64,000 bases of DNA from Borreliella afzelii (GCF_014202295.1 NZ_JACHGM010000002.1:124001-188000), one strand, 5' to 3'. Counted from the stretch's first letter, positions 35,989 to 45,757 are shown. The notes: generated from the sequence alone by a model not told the origin. A program made the numbers and translations.

Positions 35989-36495
35989 TTAAAAGTAATA
36001 AATTATTTTTCCCAATATATTATCAATTTTTATGAATCCGTAATCTCTTGAGTCTAATGAGATTTGTTTATTTTCTCCTATGACTAAATAGTGATTATTA
36101 GGAATTTCTTTAGTATTTTTTGTTAAAATATTTTCATCTATTTTGAAGTTTAAGCCATGTATGCATATTTTATTTTTTTCTATTTGCTTAAATGTCTCTC
36201 CTGGAATTGCAAAGATTTTTTTAATGGCAATTTTGTTTGTTATAGGATCTTTAATAAGTACTATTTCATTTTTTTTGGGATTTTTCCATAATAAAAGATA
36301 TTTTTGTTGTTTTTTAAGCCTAAGTCCATATGCAAATTTGTGGTTTACAATCCAATTTTTTTCAAATATTGTTGGGGTCATTGATTCGCCTTTTACTATG
36401 TAAAATGATAAGAACAACTTTATTAAGATTATTAAAAATAAGGAAGCGGCTAAAATTGATGCTAGTTCATATTTGTGGGCTTTAAATATTCTCAT
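35989..36495 (-). CDS. lepB: Signal peptidase I
   Basis: 168 residues with one N-terminal membrane span (about 12-33). Catalytic Ser38 lies in GESMTP (box B) and the general base is probably Lys92 in IKKIFAIPGE (box D); box E reads GENKQISLDSRDYG. It removes signal peptides at the outer face of the inner membrane. B. burgdorferi carries other LepB homologues elsewhere, from memory. Start codons of lepB and the next gene are only 46 bp apart and divergent. Confidence 0.94.
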   Translation of the reverse strand: MRIFKAHKYELASILAASLFLIILIKLFLSFYIVKGESMTPTIFEKNWIVNHKFAYGLRLKKQQKYLLLWKNPKKNEIVLIKDPITNKIAIKKIFAIPGETFKQIEKNKICIHGLNFKIDENILTKNTKEIPNNHYLVIGENKQISLDSRDYGFIKIDNILGKIIYYF

Positions 36496-36541
36496 AACTT
36501 TTAAGCGATGCTTTCATTAAAATGCAATTTTCTATTGTATA

Positions 36542-37810
36542 ATGAAAAAGCATGTTATGATTATACCAAAAAAAAAACAAAGGGTAGAAAAACGTAAAAA
36601 AAATTTTTTATTCAATAACAAAAAGAATGTTAATTTTGAATTAAAAGATTTTGCTAATATTAGGAATGCTAGCAAAAGAAGAAAAAAAGTTTTTAAGTTT
36701 AGAAACTTTTTTAAAAAAATTGATTTTTTTTTTAAAAAAGTTTCTTTATTTTTCTATAATTTTAAAATACAAAATATTAATCATTATGAATATAAATATT
36801 ATTATAAGAGCTTGAGAGAGAAATTTTTCAACATTTTTAGCGTAAAATTCGATTATAAGTTTGTTTTTAAGCTTAATGCAATAATCTTTATTTTTATATT
36901 GATATTTCATATCAATATTTTTTCTTACTACGGTTCTTATATTTTTTTAAATAAGCTCACTTTGCCCAAAGATTATTTTATTGATACATTTTTATATTAT
37001 AGCGACCAAGATGTAGCGCAAATTAGTAGTTATTTGCTTGAATCTAATGTTTCTACGAATGTTCCTGAATTTAAAAAAAATTTTGTATTAAAGGTATTTG
37101 ATCATAAAATTAAGCCTGGAGAAACGCTTTCTCATGTTGCAGCTAGATATCAGATAACTAGTGAAACTTTAATTTCCTTTAATGAAATTAAAGATGTAAG
37201 AAATATTAAGCCAAATTCAGTTATTAAAGTTCCCAATATGAAAGGAATTGTTTATGTTGTTAAAAAAAATGACTCTATTTCATCTATAGCTAGTGCCTAT
37301 AATATTCCCAAGGTGGATATTTTAGATTCTAATAATCTTGATAATGAAGTTTTATTTTTAGGGCAAAAATTGTTTATTCCGGGAGGAAGATTGCCTAAAG
37401 ATTTTTTAAAAGAGGTATTAGGAGAGACTTTTATTTATCCTGTACAAGGCGTTATTACTTCAGGATATGGTTATCGACCAGATCCGTTTACAAGAGTTAT
37501 TAGCTTTCATAATGGAATAGATATTGCAAATTTAGCCAATACCCCTATTAAAGCTGCAAGAGAGGGCATTGTTGTAACTGTGGGATTTAATGCGGGAGGG
37601 TATGGGAAATATATTGTTATTTCTCATAGTAATGGATTTCAAACTTTATATGCCCATTTAAATTCTTTTGCTGTTAAAGTTGGAAAAAAAGTTTCAAGGG
37701 GAGCGATAATAGGCTATATGGGAAGTACTGGGTATAGTACAGGCAATCATTTACATTTTACTATTTTTAAGAATGGCAAAACCGAAAATCCTATGAAATA
37801 TTTAAGATAG
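36542..37810 (+). CDS. LysM-M23 (LytM) cell-wall endopeptidase
   Basis: 422 residues (BB_0262). Very basic cytoplasmic N-terminus (about 1-110), membrane span (about 115-137), two LysM peptidoglycan-binding modules (about 182-227 and 233-278) and an M23 domain with the zinc/catalytic motifs HNGIDIA and HLHFTI and LYAHLN. Metal ligands look complete, so it should be an active peptidase in the periplasm. No clear Shine-Dalgarno precedes the ATG, and a TATAAT (36538-36543) overlaps it; the true start might be ATG 36557. Confidence 0.93.
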   Translation: MKKHVMIIPKKKQRVEKRKKNFLFNNKKNVNFELKDFANIRNASKRRKKVFKFRNFFKKIDFFFKKVSLFFYNFKIQNINHYEYKYYYKSLREKFFNIFSVKFDYKFVFKLNAIIFIFILIFHINIFSYYGSYIFLNKLTLPKDYFIDTFLYYSDQDVAQISSYLLESNVSTNVPEFKKNFVLKVFDHKIKPGETLSHVAARYQITSETLISFNEIKDVRNIKPNSVIKVPNMKGIVYVVKKNDSISSIASAYNIPKVDILDSNNLDNEVLFLGQKLFIPGGRLPKDFLKEVLGETFIYPVQGVITSGYGYRPDPFTRVISFHNGIDIANLANTPIKAAREGIVVTVGFNAGGYGKYIVISHSNGFQTLYAHLNSFAVKVGKKVSRGAIIGYMGSTGYSTGNHLHFTIFKNGKTENPMKYLR

Positions 37811-37816
37811 TGTTTT

Positions 37817-39199
37817 TCATGTGTATTTGGATATGTTAATTTTTTTAAGTATTTGAGTTAGTTTTTTGCCTTCTACTAGATCAATAAGCCTTCCTTCAAT
37901 CATTTGTTTAGCCTTTAAAGAGAATTTTGATGGAGCAATACAGAGCCCTTTTATTTTATTTTCTTTTATTTTTGAAATGAAATCTTTTAAGAATAATTCA
38001 CCAAAAGTATCTTGTTCAGTTCTTACAAAGCGTACTATTAAATTTTCTTCCCATTGATTGTTAGCTAAGTGAAAGTTCATATCAATAAATTGTGATGTTA
38101 TTTCGTTTATTTTAGAATCTCTTACTTGAAATTTATTTAAATATAGTTTTAAAATGATTTCATTTGCTATTTTTACAAAATTTTCTTTTGAACTGCGCAA
38201 ATATATTCTTAGTGCTATATTTTCGTTTAATCTTTTGCTAAATTCTAATTTTTCTTTAATTTTTTTGTAATTTGGATCAATATCTTCAACTTTAGTAAAA
38301 GCTTCTGTAGCTTTTTGATAATTTTCAACAGAGATTTGGAGTTCTCCAAGATTATAAAATAATTCAAGGAAAATTTTTTTAGGCAAGTCAGGTTTTACTT
38401 TTATTATTTCTTTAATATTTTGTTCTAATTTTTCTAATTCTTTATTTTTTGAATAAATCTCAGTTGTAATTAATAAAGCCTCATAAATCATTCCGTCTTT
38501 TTGTTTTATTTTGTTGGCAATCTCTAGTGCTAGATGATCTTGATTCATTTTTGACAAAGACTTAGCATATGCTAAAAGCGCATCAATATCGCCTTGTATG
38601 TGTTTTTTTATATTATTAAATATTCCAGCAGCTTTTCTGTAGCTTTCTAGATTAAATAAAGTTATTCCTATGTGTTTTAGGATGTCCTTATTATTTTTAT
38701 TAAACTTGTAGACTTTTGTAAGATAGTATAGAGCTTCTTTATACATTTCGTTTTTTAAGAATGCTATACCAAGATAATAATTTGCATCCTCATCTGTTTT
38801 TTTTATCAGGTAAGCTTTTTTTAAAAATTCTAAGGCTTCTCTGTTAAAATTTCTTTTAAGATTATAAAATCCATAGCTTAAAAAAGCTTTAAATGAGTTT
38901 ATTTCTTGGCTTATTGGGTTGTCTTCTATTAATTGACATAATTTTTTTGCATATTTTATACCATTCTCATAGTCTTCATTTTTGTAGTAGTAATTATTTA
39001 AAATTTCAAGGGCACCTATTTCGTTTGGATTTGTTTTTAATAGAGAAATTGCTCTTTCGATTAATTTTCGTGTTCTCTCGTCATCTTTTTTGATTTTTCC
39101 TTTAGTTTTGTCTATTGTAAGTTTTAATGCTATTTTAAAAAATAAAAATACTAAAATAAATACTGTCAATGAAGAGATTACTATAAATAGCGATAACAC
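37817..39199 (-). CDS. Membrane-anchored TPR protein with degenerate Mrr-like domain
   Basis: 460 residues (BB_0261). N-terminal membrane anchor (about 3-26), then TPR repeats from about 40 to 320 (examples: FNREALEFLKKAYLIKKTDEDANYYLGIAFL, SYRKAAGIF). The C-terminal 110 residues resemble the Mrr_cat nuclease fold: LIVRFVRT, FGELFLKDFI (385-408), GLCIAPSKFSLKAKQ (418-432) and LIDLVEGKKL. The catalytic Q-x-K positions read Phe391 and Arg393, so it is probably inactive. GTG start with AGGAG 10 bp upstream. Topology places the TPR part in the cytoplasm if the anchor is Nout, otherwise unknown. Function unknown. Confidence 0.85.
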   Translation of the reverse strand: MLSLFIVISSLTVFILVFLFFKIALKLTIDKTKGKIKKDDERTRKLIERAISLLKTNPNEIGALEILNNYYYKNEDYENGIKYAKKLCQLIEDNPISQEINSFKAFLSYGFYNLKRNFNREALEFLKKAYLIKKTDEDANYYLGIAFLKNEMYKEALYYLTKVYKFNKNNKDILKHIGITLFNLESYRKAAGIFNNIKKHIQGDIDALLAYAKSLSKMNQDHLALEIANKIKQKDGMIYEALLITTEIYSKNKELEKLEQNIKEIIKVKPDLPKKIFLELFYNLGELQISVENYQKATEAFTKVEDIDPNYKKIKEKLEFSKRLNENIALRIYLRSSKENFVKIANEIILKLYLNKFQVRDSKINEITSQFIDMNFHLANNQWEENLIVRFVRTEQDTFGELFLKDFISKIKENKIKGLCIAPSKFSLKAKQMIEGRLIDLVEGKKLTQILKKINISKYT

Positions 39200-39246
39200 T
39201 CGTATTGCTCCTAAATTAAAAATATCCCATTAATTTGCATCATCAT

Positions 39247-39286
39247 ATTTACTTTTAATAAAAGTTATTTACTTAAAATAAAAGTA
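39247..39286. repeat. 20-bp tandem repeat (two copies)
   Basis: Positions 39247-39266 and 39267-39286 are head-to-tail copies of a 20-bp unit, ATTTACTTttAATAAAAGTt and ATTTACTTaaAATAAAAGTa, identical at 17 of 20 bases. The first copy contains the palindrome ACTTTTA-A-TAAAAGT. They lie between the divergent genes at 39199 and 39399 and touch a possible -10 (TATGAT, - strand, 39242-39247). Two turns of helix spacing suggests a protein-binding site, but this is inference. Confidence 0.6.
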
Positions 39287-39295
39287 ATTTGTAAG

Positions 39296-39323
39296 TTGAA
39301 CATCACATTATTTATATTATATT
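39296..39323 (+). promoter_or_regulatory. Candidate promoter for the 39399 gene
   Basis: TTGAAC at 39296-39301 and TATATT at 39318-39323 are separated by 16 bp, a fair sigma-70 match. Predicted start would fall near 39330, inside the inverted repeat described next, with an AGAGG ribosome site at 39385-39389 before the TTG codon. Other TATAAT hexamers nearby (39329, 39344) are alternatives. Confidence 0.5.
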
Positions 39324-39349
39324 ATAGTTATAATAATAATAACTATAAT
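39321..39349. repeat. Perfect 11-bp inverted repeat
   Basis: ATTATAGTTAT (39321-39331) and ATAACTATAAT (39339-39349) are perfect inverted copies separated by seven bases. The element overlaps the candidate -10 and start site of the gene at 39399, so it could be an operator or a weak AU-rich hairpin at the mRNA 5' end. It lacks the GC content of a terminator. Confidence 0.65.
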
Positions 39350-39398
39350 TAGTATATAAGTTTGGTTTCAATAAAATAAAGCAAAGAGGTTATAATTT

Positions 39399-40409
39399 TT
39401 GAAAGGGTTTTTAGCGATAAAATTATCTAATAATGAGTACTATTCGGTTTTAAATTTAGATGATAGTTCTGTTAAAAGAGTAATATTAGGCAAGATTGCA
39501 GGTGATACTAGTATTAGGTTGAATTTTTATGTTAGTGAATATGAAGATTTTTCAGATTCTTTTTTAGTTGGTTCTTTTTTCTTAGATAATTTAAAAAAGG
39601 AAAGCTTAAGTGTCAATGTTTATTTTAAGGTTATGGATGAGATACTTTATGTTTATAGTGAATCTGATGGAATTCAAGATAAAGCTAAGTTTGATTTAAG
39701 CCTTGTAGATTTTAATCAAACTTTTAAAGGATCTAATAAGGGCAGCCTTTTAAATGATTTTAAAGGTGGCATTGGCAATGATTTGTCTGTTGAAAATTTA
39801 GGTTCTGAATTTGATTTAAATTTTGAAGAAAAAGATGATTTTGTCAAAAAAGATGTTCCTGATTTAAGCGTGCCTACTATTAATTCTTTAGATTTAAAAA
39901 TCGAAGAAGATCAAAAAATTGAGTTAAATGATTCAGATTTTGAAGGTTTTGATAATAATGACTATAGCTATGTTGATCCTAAAGAGTTTAATTTAGAAAG
40001 TAAAAAAGTTGATCATATTGATGAGGAGTCTTTAAATCTTAATAATTTTGACTCTCAAAAATTAGAAGAATTTTCTTCAGGACAAGAAGATTTACATGAT
40101 TTAAGCGTTGAAGACATTATTGCAGATATCGACAAAGATTTAATAGATACTTTAGATGAAGATGTTGAACTAGATCTTAGAGAAGATTTTGAAAATGATG
40201 CGGTGAGAAACAATTTTAAATTAAATTCAAGTGATGGAGTAGTCCATTCTCCTATGCTGTATTTAAGTCTTATTTCTCTTTTTCTTTTAATATTTTTTTC
40301 TTTATTTTTAGTTTTTTCAAAAATTTTAAAACCTAGAGATTTTGTCTCACATTACTTTGAATGTGGCAAAAAGAGAATTGATATATATGAAAAAGATCAA
40401 TATGTTTAA
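39399..40409 (+). CDS. C-terminally anchored protein with Hsp70 SBD-like domain
   Basis: 336 residues (BB_0260). Residues about 1-105 (ISN-type start GFLAIKLSNNEYYSVLNL; then TSIRLNFYVSEYEDF, FLVGSFFLDNL, SVNVYFKVMDEILYVYS) follow the strand order of the Hsp70 beta substrate-binding domain. About 110-270 is a highly acidic, Asn/Ser-rich linker. One membrane span (about 286-308) sits near the C-terminus with a short tail, so the bulk is probably cytoplasmic. TTG start after AGAGG. No ATPase domain. Function unknown; overlaps the transglycosylase gene by 23 bp. Confidence 0.82.
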   Translation: MKGFLAIKLSNNEYYSVLNLDDSSVKRVILGKIAGDTSIRLNFYVSEYEDFSDSFLVGSFFLDNLKKESLSVNVYFKVMDEILYVYSESDGIQDKAKFDLSLVDFNQTFKGSNKGSLLNDFKGGIGNDLSVENLGSEFDLNFEEKDDFVKKDVPDLSVPTINSLDLKIEEDQKIELNDSDFEGFDNNDYSYVDPKEFNLESKKVDHIDEESLNLNNFDSQKLEEFSSGQEDLHDLSVEDIIADIDKDLIDTLDEDVELDLREDFENDAVRNNFKLNSSDGVVHSPMLYLSLISLFLLIFFSLFLVFSKILKPRDFVSHYFECGKKRIDIYEKDQYV

Positions 40410-42555
40410 TAGAAATTCTTGTGTATTGCAAAATTTTCTTTTTCTTTTTTTATTTTTAAGTTTATTCTCTTGCTTTGTGAAAAAAGAAATTTCAGGCAGT
40501 GATTTTATTAAGGTGCATTCAAGAGAGTTTGATTTAAATAATTTAAATTGGTTATGGAATTTTGATTATTCAAAAAAAAATTTTGATAAGCATTTCAATA
40601 TAGATCCAAATTCTTATATATATGTTGCGTATTTGTTTAAAAAAGTAGGCTTTGAAGAGAAATTTGTAGAGTATATGAAAAAGGCTATAGCTAATGGGGA
40701 TAATATTTCATCTCAGTTTGCTGGAATTAAACTTATTGAATATTTTAACTCAATAAAAGACTATTCTGAGTCTGAATTGATTGGGGAGAGGCTTTATAAA
40801 AAATACGAGAATAATAAATTCATTATTCTTGGATACTTTAAAAGTCTTTATTGGCAAAAGAAAAACGATAAGGCACTTAGTCTTTTAAATAAGCTTGATA
40901 AGATGAAATTTTCTGATTATCAGGAAAATGAAAATATTTTGTTAAAAGCAGCTCTTTATCTTAATCTTTCTAATGTAAGTGAGTCAAAAATTTATTTTAA
41001 TGAACTTTTTGAGAATTTGCCTGCAAATTATTTACATGTAAGAGCTTATGATTACTTTATTATTGAAAATAAGTCTAAATACTTTGGTGTAAATTTTTTA
41101 AATCTTGTTAGGTTTAAGTATGAGGTGGCGAATGGCAATTTTAATAGTGCAATAAATATATTAAATAAAAACGGTTTAAATGACTATTACGACAATAATA
41201 TTGTATTAAGCGATGTTTATAAGGCTTTTATTAGTTCTGGCAAAATTTCAAATGCTTTAAGATTTTTTAGTAAAATAAGGAGCAAATATAAGAATTATTA
41301 TTTAGGCATTCTAAATCTTAGGGGGAAAAATAATTTAGGTCTTCTTATTTTAAAAGAGTATCTTGAAGGTTTGAACCTTAATAATGAAACTAATAGGATT
41401 GATTTGCTTAATACAGCTTTTAGTAATTTAATTTTTACTAAAAGTGCAAGAGATTATTTTGCCGAAAGCGTAGCCAAATTTTATACTGAGAGCGATAAAA
41501 AAAATTCTACTTTTATTAAGATTTTAGAAGAATATATTTTAGAATCAATTCAGCTTGAAGACTATAATAACCTTTATAAGCTTTATTCTAATGCTCAAAA
41601 AGTTATTTCTAATTCTATTTTGTCTAAGCTTGCCTTTATTAATGCAAGGCTTATATACCACAAATTAATTAAACCTAATGTAAGCGGAGAATATAAGAGT
41701 CTTTTAAATGCTGCTGTTAATTATGATAAATGGTCTTATTCTTCATTTATGAGCAGGTATTTATTAGATCAAAATATTGATGAATTTTTTACACGTGAGC
41801 TTGATGTTAAATATGAACAATCCGATTATGAGATTTTTTTGGAAGGGTTTTTAAAATTTAATCTTTGTCATTATGTTAGAGAGTTTATTTCTGAAGATTT
41901 TAGGAATGGATATAAATTTTCGCTCGATTTTTATCGAAAAGTATACGATGAACTTTTAAAGAGTGAAAATTATTACGATGCAACTCTTGTGATTAATTAT
42001 CTTGTAAATCAAGATGAATCTGCTTTAATGGTGGATGACTATAAAAGGCTTTATCCTTATTTGTATGGATCTTTGATAGAATATTGGGCTAAAAGGCGTG
42101 GACTTGAAACTAGTATTGTATTTTCTTTAATAAAAGCTGAGAGCAGCTTTGAGAAAAATGCTGTTTCAAGACCAGGTGCTGTTGGACTTATGCAGGTTAT
42201 GCCGTCAACAGCAAATGATATTTCTAAAGAACTTAAGTATTTTGATTATAATTTAAAGACCCCAAAAGATAATATAATAATTGGGACATATTATTTGAAA
42301 AAAAGAATATCTACAACTGGCAGCCTTTATAAGGCTCTTGCATCTTACAATGGGGGTATTGGTAATGTTAGGAAGTGGGAAAAAAGTTATGGACATTTGT
42401 CAAAAGAGCTTTTTATTGAGGCAATTCCTTTTAGTCAGACTAGAAATTATATTAAAAAAATATTAGTTTATTCGGTATTTTATGACGCTTTGTATGAAAA
42501 AAAGGGAATAGATTCGGTAATAGTTAAAATTATGGGCGAATTTCCCAAAAATTAG
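40387..42555 (+). CDS. Soluble lytic transglycosylase-type lipoprotein
   Basis: 722 residues (BB_0259). Signal peptide ending LSLFSC gives a probable lipidated Cys29. A long alpha-helical superhelix (about 60-560) precedes an SLT domain (about 570-690) with the catalytic glutamate in [10 protein letters not shown] and motifs [12 protein letters not shown] and [13 protein letters not shown]. It should cleave glycan strands; the Borrelia homologue has been reported as needed for correct periplasmic flagella. ATG 40387 gives a proper charged signal N-terminus; codons further upstream lie inside the preceding gene. Confidence 0.92.
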
Positions 42556-42569
42556 TATTGGAGCATTTA

Positions 42570-43364
42570 ATGATAAATATTTTAAATGCAATTATTTTGG
42601 GTATTGTTCAAGGTATTACAGAGTTTTTACCGGTATCTAGTTCGGGGCACTTATTGCTTTTTAGACATTTTATACATTTAAAGCTTCCAATAATATTTGA
42701 TATTTATTTACATTTTGCAACAGTTTTAGTGATTATTATTTACTATCGCCAAAGGATTTCAGAACTTTTTTCAACTTTTATTAGATTTTCTTTAAGAAAA
42801 ACTAATAAATCTGATTTAACGAATTTAAAATTAATATCACTTATATTAATAATAACTATTGTGACCGGGGTTGTTGGAACTTTTATTTCAAAATACGAGA
42901 GAATGTTTACATTACCTTTTATTTTAATTAATTTTATTATAACAGGGATTTTAATATTGATGCTAGAATTTAAATTTTTTAAAATTGATTTTAAAGATAA
43001 CATTTTGTTGGTAGGAATTTTTATGGGGCTTATGCAAGGTTTAGGCGCGTTTCCAGGAATTTCTCGTTCCGGAATTACAATTTTTTCTGCTACGGTTCTT
43101 GGATTTAATAGAAAAAGTGCATTTGAAATTTCATTTTTGTCTTTAATTCCAATAGTTTTTGGAGCAATTTTATTAAAACATAAAGAATTTTATGATATTT
43201 TTATGGTTTTAAATTTTTTTGAAATAAACTTAGGAGCGTTGGTTGCTTTTGTTGTTGGTATTTTCTCAATAAATTTATTTTTTAAAATGCTTAATAACAA
43301 AAAACTATATTATTTTTCAATATATTTATTTGCACTTTCAATTACAGTTTGTTATTTTGTTTAG
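42570..43364 (+). CDS. uppP: Undecaprenyl-diphosphatase UppP (BacA)
   Basis: 264-residue polytopic membrane phosphatase that recycles undecaprenyl diphosphate for cell-wall synthesis. Signatures: [20 protein letters not shown] near the N-terminus (catalytic Glu/Ser/His) and [16 protein letters not shown] (about 153-168), the second inverted-repeat motif with the catalytic arginine. ATG 42570 is used because TTGGAG (42558-42563) is 6 bp upstream; a TTG at 42558 is part of that ribosome site. Follows the transglycosylase by 14 bp. Confidence 0.96.
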
Positions 43365-43367
43365 AAT

Positions 43368-45719
43368 ATGAAAGATTTTTATCAATATTTTCAATTTTTG
43401 TTTTTTTTTATGCTTTCGGTTATTTCTTTTTCTCTTTTTGTAGCATTGACCCCTTTGAGCAATATATTTATATTTTTTGTTTTCAATCTAATAGGACAAA
43501 TATTGCTTAATGTTTTTTCATTCTTGTCATTTTATTTAATAATTTATCCACTTGTTAATTGGTACGCTTATAAAAAACATATATTTACTAAACGATTTAT
43601 ATTTAATTGGAATTATACCGTAATATTGTTTTTTACTTTAATATTTTTAATAAAAATTAATTCTAATGTTGAAAAATCCTATCTTATTAATGTATTTCTT
43701 ATTAATTTTGGTATAATATTGGGGAATTTTTTTATTTTTATTCTTTTAATTTTAGAATTTGTTGTTTGGATTTACTTGAATTATGTCTTTTTCAAAGATG
43801 TTAATTTCATTTTAGATGCTTTTAAATTTTTAGCGTTTAAGATTAAAATTTTGTTTGAAAATATATTAAGTTATTTTCCCTTTTCAAATTCATTAGATGT
43901 AAAAAAAGATATTAAAGTTTATGGAGATTCTGTAGAGGACGTAAAAGATTCTCAAGTTTTTGATGAGAAAAAGAATATTATTAATGATGAAGAATATCAA
44001 GCCTTATGGTCATTTAGTGCTTTTATAAGAAACAATAAAAAACCTTCCAATGTTAATTTAGCTAAAACTGTTTTTGAAGACTCAAGTTCTAGAGAAGAAA
44101 GCTCCTCAAATAAGGAGACCCCAAATGATAGTGTTTTAAATACAGATGAAATTGATGAGTCTTGTGAGTATAAATATTTGGACAATCTTGAAGATAATAA
44201 GCTAATTATTAGTGGAAAGGTTAAGGCAGGTGAGATAAGGACTAAAGGTATAATTAGTCAAGTTGCTATTTCTAATGTTTATAACGAAAATGTATTTTTG
44301 AATAAAAAAAGTGATTCTTACAGTATTAATATTTCAGTTTTTGACCAGAAAGAGGTTAAAAATGATGTAGAGGATGTTGAATATGAGAAAGAAATTCAAA
44401 AGCAATCAATTATTCTCCAGGAGACATTAAAAGAGTTTAATATTAATGCTAAATTAATTGATATTATTAAAGGGCCTGTTGTGACAATGTATGCTGTTCG
44501 TCCGGATAAGGGAATTAAGCTTTCTAAGATTACTTCCATTTCTGATAATATTGCTTTAAGGCTTGCAGCTATTAGGGTGAGGATTATTGCTCCAATTCCT
44601 GGCAGAGAAGCTGTAGGAATTGAAATTCCTAATAAAAAACGTGAGTTTATTTTAATTTCAGAGATAATAGATAGCAAGGAATTCAAAGGTGATTTTAGAA
44701 TTCCTTTTGCTCTTGGAAAGGAGATTAGTGGGGAAAATATTGTTTTTGACCTTGTAAATTCTCCACATCTATTAATAGCTGGTGCAACTGGGGCGGGTAA
44801 ATCGGTTTGTGTGAATTCTTTAATTGCTTCAATTATTTTTTCAAAATCTCCAGATGAAGTGAAATTAATTATGATAGACCCCAAAATAGTTGAGCTTAAA
44901 CTTTTTAATGATATTCCTCATTTATTAACTCCAGTTATTACAGATGTAAAGAGAGCCTTAGAAGCTCTTAGATGGTGTCTTGATGAAATGGAGAGAAGGT
45001 ACGTGCTTCTTGATAATTTACTGGTAAGAGATATTTCTTCTTATAATAAAAAAATAAAAGATGAGAATTTGAATCTAATGATTTTACCATATCTTGTAAT
45101 AATTATTGATGAATTTGCAGATCTTATTCTTTCTGCAAGAAAAGATTTGGAAAATTTAATTTCTAGACTTGCTGCAATGGCTAGAGCTGTGGGGATTCAT
45201 TTGGTTCTTGCGACTCAAAGACCTTCAGTTGACGTTATTACAGGAGTAATAAAAGCCAATTTTCCTTCAAGGATTTCTTTTATGGTAGCCAGCTCTATGG
45301 ATTCGAGAATAATTCTTGGATCTTCTGGTGCTGAAAAGCTTTTAGGAAAAGGGGATATGCTTTATATTAGTTCTTTAAATCCTTTCCCTCAAAGAATTCA
45401 GGGAGGATTTTTAAAGGAAAGAGAAGTTTATAAACTTGTTGAAGAGGTTAAAAAATTTGGAGAACCAAATTATATTGATGATGAAATATTTATTGATAAT
45501 GTAAAAGAACCAGATTTAGTTGCTCTCGGGCCTTCTGATGAGCCAATGTTTGATGAGGCTCTGGAGATTGTTAAAGCTACAAGAAAAGCATCAGCATCTT
45601 ATCTGCAAAGAAGGTTAAAGATAGGTTACAATAGAGCAGCTCGAATTATTGAAATTATGGAAGATATGGGGTATGTAGGCCCTGTTAATGGATCAAAGCC
45701 AAGAGAGGTATTAATTTAA
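43368..45719 (+). CDS. ftsK: DNA translocase FtsK/SpoIIIE
   Basis: 783 residues: four membrane spans (about 8-145), an acidic linker (about 185-300) and the motor. Walker A GATGAGKSV lies near residue 472 and Walker B LVIIIDEFADLI near 578; LVLATQRPSVDVITGVIKANFPSRISF is the FtsK block. The C-terminal gamma winged helix (ASASYLQRRLKIGYNRAARIIEIMEDMGYVG) is present and should read chromosome polarity signals. Starts 3 bp after uppP; convergent with rpsU. Confidence 0.96.
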   Translation: MKDFYQYFQFLFFFMLSVISFSLFVALTPLSNIFIFFVFNLIGQILLNVFSFLSFYLIIYPLVNWYAYKKHIFTKRFIFNWNYTVILFFTLIFLIKINSNVEKSYLINVFLINFGIILGNFFIFILLILEFVVWIYLNYVFFKDVNFILDAFKFLAFKIKILFENILSYFPFSNSLDVKKDIKVYGDSVEDVKDSQVFDEKKNIINDEEYQALWSFSAFIRNNKKPSNVNLAKTVFEDSSSREESSSNKETPNDSVLNTDEIDESCEYKYLDNLEDNKLIISGKVKAGEIRTKGIISQVAISNVYNENVFLNKKSDSYSINISVFDQKEVKNDVEDVEYEKEIQKQSIILQETLKEFNINAKLIDIIKGPVVTMYAVRPDKGIKLSKITSISDNIALRLAAIRVRIIAPIPGREAVGIEIPNKKREFILISEIIDSKEFKGDFRIPFALGKEISGENIVFDLVNSPHLLIAGATGAGKSVCVNSLIASIIFSKSPDEVKLIMIDPKIVELKLFNDIPHLLTPVITDVKRALEALRWCLDEMERRYVLLDNLLVRDISSYNKKIKDENLNLMILPYLVIIIDEFADLILSARKDLENLISRLAAMARAVGIHLVLATQRPSVDVITGVIKANFPSRISFMVASSMDSRIILGSSGAEKLLGKGDMLYISSLNPFPQRIQGGFLKEREVYKLVEEVKKFGEPNYIDDEIFIDNVKEPDLVALGPSDEPMFDEALEIVKATRKASASYLQRRLKIGYNRAARIIEIMEDMGYVGPVNGSKPREVLI

Positions 45720-45749
45720 AATAAAGAGACATCCATTTGAACATCTCTT
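45713..45749 (-). terminator. Weak hairpin terminator downstream of rpsU
   Basis: On the - strand AAGAGATGT (45749-45741) can pair with ATGTCTCTT (45732-45724), nine pairs including two G-U, with an eight-base loop, followed by TATTTTAAAT. On the + strand the same element pairs over only six bases. It lies in the 38-bp gap between the convergent ftsK and rpsU. Confidence 0.45.
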
Positions 45750-45757
45750 GCTATCTA

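Noticed and set aside
44396..44884. Long antisense open frame inside ftsK, and similar ones in hslU, fliI and lon
   Set aside because: They are frame shadows of well-conserved genes, with no ribosome site and unnatural composition.
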